Shown piece after piece: positions 49,849 to 54,705 of a DNA stretch of 54,705 bases (position 1 is its first letter; every line of letters begins with the position of its first letter). The DNA lies in the NCBI GenBank assembly GCA_041159865.1, contig JBEAXK010000161.1:1-54705 (forward strand), written 5' to 3'. This stretch comes from BJGN01 sp041159865. GTDB lineage: Bacteria; Bacteroidota; Bacteroidia; Chitinophagales; Saprospiraceae. Position numbers and translations under genes: made by a program. The notes beneath the pieces were generated by a model. That model saw only the letters and a program-made list of their open reading frames with translations, was not told the DNA's origin and ran no database searches.

Positions 49849-50696
49849 ACCAATCTATATAGATCAAATAGAAATAAAGCGAATATTCTTCCTGAAAAAA
49901 TATAATTTTTAATTGGTTGTTTATCTAAAAAAGGATAAAACCTACCTACTATTTCTGATAAATATAATTTCTCTAACAAATTAAATCCTGCATTTAGATT
50001 TGTTGGAAGTTTATAACCTAATCTTTTTAAATGTAATAGAGAGGCAACAGCCTCTTTACTTTTACTTAAAAAAATTTCATTTTCATCGAGGCCTAAATGA
50101 TAAACAGGATTATCGATATGGCAAACCGGAATCTGATGTTTCTGAAATTTATACCCAAGTAAAGTATCCTCGTGTCCGTACCCTTTAGAAACTTCACTCA
50201 AGGGAAAACGTAAAAATATACTTTTAGGCACTAAAAAGTTACCCGTCATAAAATGATTAAAAGGGTTTCTAACTCTATTTTCAAGTGAAATTTCTTCTCT
50301 GGCTTTTCCATAATACCATCTAAAAAAACGTTGCTTTTCAGGCTCTTTATCTTCATATTTAATTCCTCCTACAAGAATAATATCTTCTGAAGCATATTTC
50401 AGATAGTTCGATAAAAAAAAATCAGTGGTTGGAAAAACATCTGCATCCAGGAAAAGGAGATAAGGATATTTTGCCTTATTAGCTAGTAATTCTCTGGTTA
50501 CAGAACGACCTTTATTAGTAGGCGAACGAAAAAATGAAACTGAATCTCTTGCATTCAAAAAGGAGAAATCTGAAGGCGAAGCGTCATCCCATACAATCAC
50601 CTCTATGGGAATAGAACTAGACAATGACTGTTCCTGGAGAAAATTTACCAATGGAACTACATCAAAATTAAAAGAAGGTATTAATACTGAAATCAA
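49812..50696 (-). CDS. GT-A family 2 glycosyltransferase
   Basis: The 294-residue protein has the family 2 start MISVLIPSFNFDVVPLVNFL, the VIVWDDASPSDFS segment, NKGRSVTRELLANKA and the metal-binding DxD motif LLFLDADVFPTTDFF near residue 100. A later GHEDTLLGYKFQ motif matches the GxED acid-base region of this family, and a hydrophobic C-terminal end (YIFSGRIFALFLFDLYRLVY) may bind the membrane. It is only 24 bp downstream of the serine hydrolase on the same strand. It overlaps the convergent GT-B gene by 37 bp. Substrate unknown. Confidence 0.9.
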   Translation of the reverse strand: MISVLIPSFNFDVVPLVNFLQEQSLSSSIPIEVIVWDDASPSDFSFLNARDSVSFFRSPTNKGRSVTRELLANKAKYPYLLFLDADVFPTTDFFLSNYLKYASEDIILVGGIKYEDKEPEKQRFFRWYYGKAREEISLENRVRNPFNHFMTGNFLVPKSIFLRFPLSEVSKGYGHEDTLLGYKFQKHQIPVCHIDNPVYHLGLDENEIFLSKSKEAVASLLHLKRLGYKLPTNLNAGFNLLEKLYLSEIVGRFYPFLDKQPIKNYIFSGRIFALFLFDLYRLVYFCSISFVKGK

Positions 50697-50720
50697 TCAG
50701 GATTTATTAAGTATTAGACA

Positions 50721-52031
50721 TTATTTTTCCATCGCTGCGGTAATCCAGCGAGTAAAAAGATTGGAAGAACCTCCATCTGGAGCGAATCTGGTTTGTTTTA
50801 GAAGGACCATAATGGTACCTGTTTTAGGATCGGCCCAATAATTTGTGTTAAAATAACCTCCCCATGAAAATCGACCTTTATTCCCATTCCCTTTTTCTTC
50901 CCCTGATGACGTTATAACTCCAAAACCAAGACTATTGTATTGCTCACTTTTATCGGTAGGCGTAATATCAGGTGTCTGATTTGCAGCGGTGAGCAAAAAA
51001 ACAGCATAAGGACTTAATATTTGTTTTCCGTTTGCTAAACCATTATTTAGTAACATTTGCAAGAAAAGGGCATAATCTCTGGCCGTACAACTTAAACCTG
51101 CCCCACCACTAAACCAGGTTTTAGCTCCTTTTGCAGGATAATCCGCATCATAATAGGTGCCTTCATATTTTTCCCACCCTTTACCCGATGTGGCAGGTTT
51201 TAAAACGGGAACAAGTCTATTTATTTTTTCTGTAGGTAAGTAAAAACAAGCATCTTGCATTCCAAGTGGTTGGAATAAATTTTCCTTTAGGAAGACATCA
51301 AATTTTTGACCTGACCATATTTCAATTAAATAACCCAAAACATCTAAACCAAGAGCATAATTATATTTTTCCCCAGGCTGGGAAACCAGAGGTATAGAGG
51401 CCAGTTTATTTATATTTTCAGCCAATACTACTTTATCGGTAGTATATAATTCTGTAATGCCCGCTTTTGCAGAAATAGCATGAAACCTAAGATCGCCTGA
51501 AATTCTACCATAAGACAAGCCTGAGGTATGTGTAAAAAGTTGCCTTACTGTTATTTGTTTTGTAGCTGGAACAGAAGTATAAGTGGTATCCTTTGCGTTA
51601 TATGATGATAAAATAGTCATATTTTTGAAAGCTGGAATCCATTTTGAAATAGGATCATCCAGATTGAATTTTCCCTGTTCATATAAAATCATTGCTGCCG
51701 TGGAAGTAATTGCTTTACTCATGGATGCTATTCTGAAAATATCATCCACCTTATATGGTCTGTTGGTTTTTGGATCAGCAATCCCAAATGCCTTTTCATA
51801 AACTACTTTGCCGTCTCTGATTACCAGCGCCACCGCACCGGGAATTTGTTCCTTCGAAATTAAATCTTGAAATCCAGCATCCATTCGCTGCAATTTGGCT
51901 TCATTAAAACCAACTTCAGAAATATTTGATGCCTTAGGGAAAAGTTGGTTATATTGAACCGACGACTGGGCAAAAGCAACATCTATAAAAATAGATAGAA
52001 CCCATAGAGAAATCAAAAATTTCTTCATCAT
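50721..52031 (-). CDS. Exported serine hydrolase, class C beta-lactamase/EstB-like
   Basis: The 436-residue protein has a signal peptide (MMKKFLISLWVLSIFIDVAFAQ) and the class C-like penicillin-binding fold. The nucleophile motif SMSK has Ser103 and Lys106 within FRIASMSKAITSTAAM. The catalytic Tyr is in EKYNYALGLDVLGYLIE, and a FSGGAGLSCTARDYALFLQM segment and GRFSWGGYFNTNYWADP block (the third motif region, GGY-type) follow. Such proteins are esterases, D-aminopeptidases or peptidases more often than true beta-lactamases; the substrate cannot be told. Either of the two first Met codons may start. It lies upstream of the GT-A gene. Confidence 0.9.
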   Translation of the reverse strand: MMKKFLISLWVLSIFIDVAFAQSSVQYNQLFPKASNISEVGFNEAKLQRMDAGFQDLISKEQIPGAVALVIRDGKVVYEKAFGIADPKTNRPYKVDDIFRIASMSKAITSTAAMILYEQGKFNLDDPISKWIPAFKNMTILSSYNAKDTTYTSVPATKQITVRQLFTHTSGLSYGRISGDLRFHAISAKAGITELYTTDKVVLAENINKLASIPLVSQPGEKYNYALGLDVLGYLIEIWSGQKFDVFLKENLFQPLGMQDACFYLPTEKINRLVPVLKPATSGKGWEKYEGTYYDADYPAKGAKTWFSGGAGLSCTARDYALFLQMLLNNGLANGKQILSPYAVFLLTAANQTPDITPTDKSEQYNSLGFGVITSSGEEKGNGNKGRFSWGGYFNTNYWADPKTGTIMVLLKQTRFAPDGGSSNLFTRWITAAMEK

Positions 52032-52125
52032 TTAGATTTTTTATAAAGGTAAATTTACAAAAAAAAAATCAGTATAAAACTAAGTTAATTCAAAAGTGTT
52101 TAATAGTTTTACTATTATTTATATC

Positions 52126-52428
52126 ATGTATAAAGTTTTTTTATCTTCTTGGATGTTCTTCTGCCTTATTTCCTTTAGAGGTGAGATTTCCATGCTATTG
52201 AAAAAAAATCAGGACGCATATTTCACCATTGATATGACAAACGATTTCGTAGAAGACACGAAAGAATCGGAGGAGACAGAAACTGAGTTAAAGAAAACAG
52301 GATTTTCTATCAAAGATCAACATCAAACTTTGGTTGGAAATGTAAAATCCTCAGGCAATTTCAGTCAAATAAAAATGTATATTTCTAACCACATCATTCC
52401 TTTATTTATTCCCCCTCCGAATAAATAA
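52126..52428 (+). CDS. Small hypothetical protein, possibly exported
   Basis: From the ATG at 52126 the product has 100 residues: a hydrophobic N terminus (VFLSSWMFFCLISF) that could be a signal peptide or anchor, a highly acidic middle (FVEDTKESEETETELKK) and a C-terminal end NHIIPLFIPPPNK. A GTG at 52096 would add ten residues. I recognise no family. It lies 84 bp before the SulP fusion on the same strand, with a dyad between them. It may not be a real gene, though the frame, start and spacing are reasonable. Confidence 0.45.
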   Translation: MYKVFLSSWMFFCLISFRGEISMLLKKNQDAYFTIDMTNDFVEDTKESEETETELKKTGFSIKDQHQTLVGNVKSSGNFSQIKMYISNHIIPLFIPPPNK

Positions 52429-52443
52429 AAATTAAATCCCATT

Positions 52444-52474
52444 TAAAGTGAGAATTCTTGGAATATTCACTTTA
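52444..52474. promoter_or_regulatory. 31-bp dyad upstream of the SulP/carbonic anhydrase gene
   Basis: TAAAGTGA and TCACTTTA form perfect outer arms (52444-52451, 52467-52474) and ATTC/GAAT a second inner pair around TTG; 12 of 14 paired positions match. No U-tract follows. It lies 16 bp after the small gene and 38 bp before the transporter ATG, so it could be an operator or a weak terminator. Confidence 0.4.
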
Positions 52475-52512
52475 CGATATCTAGGTCTTTAAAATTCAAA
52501 ATTTCAACCATT

Positions 52513-54672
52513 ATGTTTTCTAAATTAAAAAATGATTTACCCTCAAGTATTGTTGTATTTTTAGTGGCTCTGCCCTTGTGTCTGGGAGTAGCTCTGGCTA
52601 GTGGAGCTCCTCTGTTATCGGGGGTAATTGCTGGAATTATTGGTGGCTTGGTGGTAGGCTCTTTGAGTAATTCCCATACAAGTGTTAGTGGTCCTGCTGC
52701 TGGATTAGCTGCAGTTGTACTTGCATCCATTACCCAATTAGGTGATTTTGAAGTATTCTTACTGGCTGTTTTATTAGCTGGAATTTTACAATTTATAGCT
52801 GGTTTAGGAAAATTAGGTTTTATCGCTAATTACATACCATCAAATGTTATTAAAGGTTTATTGGCAGCCATCGGTATTATATTGGTTTTAAAACAAATAC
52901 CGCATGCAGTCGGATTTGACAGAGATCCACAAGATGATTTTAGCTTTATTCAAAGTGATGGAGAAAATACTTTTTCGGAATTATTAAATATTTTCACCTA
53001 CTTTTCCTGGGGAGCCGTTATAATCTCTTCAATATCTATGCTTTCTATGATATTCTGGGACAAAACACCTTTAAAAAAGTTACGATTCTTCCCTTCTTCC
53101 CTTTTTGTTGTTCTATTAGGTGTCCTTATTAATTTCCTTTTTGGGAAATTTCTACCATCCTTACAAATCAGTCCTGAACATTTAGTAAATATTCCACCGT
53201 TTGAGGGGATAAATTCTTTAATTACAACTCCAGATTTTTCAAGTATTACTAATTATAATGTGTGGACAGTCGCCTTGACGATTGCTATTGTAGCGAGTAT
53301 TGAAACATTATTAAACCTGGAAGCCGTTGAAAAACTTGATCCTCATAAACGACAAGCTTCTCCAAACAGAGAATTAATAGCGCAAGGCATTGGTAACACT
53401 TTATCAGGTTTAGTAGGAGGTATTCCATTAACTTCTGTTATTGTAAGAAGTAGTGTCAATATCAACGCTGGGGCTGCAACTAAGTTATCAGCAATTCTTC
53501 ATGGTGTTTTCCTTTTATTGAGTGTATTATTTCTTAGCCCAATTATTAATCTAATTCCCCTTGCTTCCCTTGCAGCTATTTTGATTTTAACAGGATATAA
53601 ATTAGCAAATTTGGCTTTGTTTAAAGCTATGTATAAAAAAGGATTTAATCAATTTATCCCTTTTATAGTAACCATTTTGGCCATTGTGTTTACTGATTTA
53701 TTAATTGGGGTTATTATTGGTTTATTTGTGAGTATATTCTACATATTGAAGAGTAATTTCAAAAATCCATTTGTTTTACAAAATGAGGTTCTGCACTTTA
53801 ATGAAACTTTACGATTAGAACTGCCTAATCAGGTTTCCTTCCTAAACAAAGCTTCCATAAAAGATACCTTATGGAGTGTTCCAAATGAATCAAAAGTCAT
53901 TATAGATGCCTCGAATACCGATTTCATTGATCATGATATTATTGAAGATCTCGAGGAATTTAAAAATATTATATCGGTAGAAAAAAATATAAAATTAAAT
54001 ATTATTGGTTTAAAAGATCAATATCAATTAAAGGATCATATCCAGTTTGTAAATGTTCTGGATAAAGAGGCACAAGAAAAATTGACCCCAGATGAAGTCT
54101 TAGATACCCTAAAAAAAGGAAATGCTCGGTTTCTTTCTGGTGATTTAACTGAAAAATATTTAAAGCATCAGGTAAATGCCACTTCCTTTGGTCAAAATCC
54201 CTTTGCCATTATCTTAAGTTGTATTGATAGCCGAACTACTACAGAACATATTTTTGATTTAGGCCTGGGCGATATTTTTAGCGTAAGAATTGCAGGAAAT
54301 ATTTTAAACGAAGATATTTTAGGCAGTATGGAATTTGGCGTACATAAAATTGGAGTAAAACTGGTTGTTGTACTGGGTCATACTAAATGTGGAGCCATTG
54401 CCGGAGCTTGTAGTAATGTTAAATTGGGCAACCTGACCGGCTTACTTGAAAAAATCAATCCTGCCATAGAAAGTGAAGCGACCATTGTTGAAAATAGAGA
54501 TGGCTCAAATCCCCTTTTTGTGGATAAGGTAGCAGCTCAAAATGTTCATAAAACAATTGACAGGATAAGAGCAGAAAGCAGTTTAATTGCTGAATACGAG
54601 AAGGAGGGGAAAATCAAGATTGTTGGAGGGATGTACTCAGTTGAAACAGGAGAAGTCAATTTTTTCGTATAA
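52513..54672 (+). CDS. SulP-family anion transporter fused to STAS-like and beta-carbonic anhydrase domains
   Basis: The 719-residue protein starts with a SulP transporter of 10-14 membrane segments (LPSSIVVFLVALPLCLGVAL, SGPAAGLAAVV, IASIETLLNLEAVEKL, NRELIAQGIGNTLSGLVGGI). Residues about 430-515 look like a STAS domain (VIIDASNTDFIDHDIIEDL). The C-terminal 200 residues are a beta-class carbonic anhydrase: ILSCIDSR with zinc ligand Cys570 and the Asp572-Arg574 dyad, and VLGHTKCGA with His623 and Cys626. Bicarbonate transport coupled to CO2/bicarbonate interconversion is the likely role. All zinc ligands are present, so the anhydrase is probably active. It is complete, with the stop 33 bp before the window's end. 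Confidence 0.94.
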   Translation: MFSKLKNDLPSSIVVFLVALPLCLGVALASGAPLLSGVIAGIIGGLVVGSLSNSHTSVSGPAAGLAAVVLASITQLGDFEVFLLAVLLAGILQFIAGLGKLGFIANYIPSNVIKGLLAAIGIILVLKQIPHAVGFDRDPQDDFSFIQSDGENTFSELLNIFTYFSWGAVIISSISMLSMIFWDKTPLKKLRFFPSSLFVVLLGVLINFLFGKFLPSLQISPEHLVNIPPFEGINSLITTPDFSSITNYNVWTVALTIAIVASIETLLNLEAVEKLDPHKRQASPNRELIAQGIGNTLSGLVGGIPLTSVIVRSSVNINAGAATKLSAILHGVFLLLSVLFLSPIINLIPLASLAAILILTGYKLANLALFKAMYKKGFNQFIPFIVTILAIVFTDLLIGVIIGLFVSIFYILKSNFKNPFVLQNEVLHFNETLRLELPNQVSFLNKASIKDTLWSVPNESKVIIDASNTDFIDHDIIEDLEEFKNIISVEKNIKLNIIGLKDQYQLKDHIQFVNVLDKEAQEKLTPDEVLDTLKKGNARFLSGDLTEKYLKHQVNATSFGQNPFAIILSCIDSRTTTEHIFDLGLGDIFSVRIAGNILNEDILGSMEFGVHKIGVKLVVVLGHTKCGAIAGACSNVKLGNLTGLLEKINPAIESEATIVENRDGSNPLFVDKVAAQNVHKTIDRIRAESSLIAEYEKEGKIKIVGGMYSVETGEVNFFV

Positions 54673-54705
54673 TAAACAAATAGAGGAGGTGGCTGTCTTA
54701 AAAGG

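Noticed and set aside
50721..52031. Antibiotic-resistance beta-lactamase
   Set aside because: The protein has the SxxK fold motif, but its other motifs fit the broad esterase/peptidase branch; nothing shows drug hydrolysis.
1..54705. Mobile element, phage, CRISPR array or defence island
   Set aside because: I found no transposase, integrase, direct-repeat array, tRNA attachment site or defence gene cluster; the SNF2 and RecQ genes sit in housekeeping operons.

Overview
This AT-rich window is chromosomal sequence from a member of the Bacteroidota. Evidence for the phylum: a type IX secretion C-terminal sorting domain on a giant exported protein, a TonB-dependent receptor with an N-terminal carboxypeptidase-like regulatory domain, a CCDC81-like HU/SPOR membrane protein, a DAHP synthase fused to chorismate mutase, weak Shine-Dalgarno sites, and repeated matches to the Bacteroidota -7 promoter box TAnnTTTG upstream of genes. 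I cannot name the genus. I see no mobile element, tRNA, rRNA or CRISPR array; most genes are core metabolism and housekeeping.

Layout. 1-2391 (-): two tandem paralogous exported proteins, the first cut by the window edge. 2718-6954 (-): housekeeping run DUF177-rpmF-ridA-trpS-FAH hydrolase-metK, closed by a strong terminator. 7042-8031 (-) and 8133-11174 (+): a divergent pair of units, an HU/SPOR membrane protein against hemL-histidine kinase-response regulator. 11134-15313 (-): rpsP, an unrecognised helical protein and a fused trehalose-6-phosphate synthase/phosphatase. 15442-18673 (-): rpe followed by a TonB-dependent receptor. 18869-19351 (+): ElaA-like acetyltransferase. 19425-23434 (-): Phe/Tyr operon pheA-aminotransferase-tyrA-aroF/chorismate mutase. 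23708-25237 (+): two exported proteins. 25375-27309 (+): groES-groEL. 27369-28109 (-): ZIP metal transporter. 28324-36237 (+): glmM, two class V PLP enzymes, a 2-hydroxyacid dehydrogenase and a SNF2 helicase in tight overlap. 36198-38163 (-): ung and a sterol-desaturase-family protein. 38544-46649 (-): one 2701-residue secreted metalloprotease/repeat protein. 46813-49848 (+): recQ and a glycosyltransferase. 49812-52031 (-): a serine hydrolase and a second glycosyltransferase. 52126-54672 (+): a small unknown protein and a SulP/STAS/beta-carbonic anhydrase fusion.

The most notable signals are regulatory. The aromatic operon has a complete ribosome-mediated attenuator: an 18-residue leader peptide with five Phe and three Tyr, an early pause hairpin, an antiterminator option and a Rho-independent terminator just before pheA. 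The ZIP gene has a 23-bp near-palindrome over its promoter, placed like a Zur/Fur-family operator. groESL is preceded by a perfect 9-bp inverted repeat that is not CIRCE. The rpsP leader begins with a hairpin. recQ has no usable ATG/GTG/TTG at its conserved N terminus and seems to start at ATT, unless one base is missing. Three convergent gene pairs overlap tail-to-tail by 37-41 bp.
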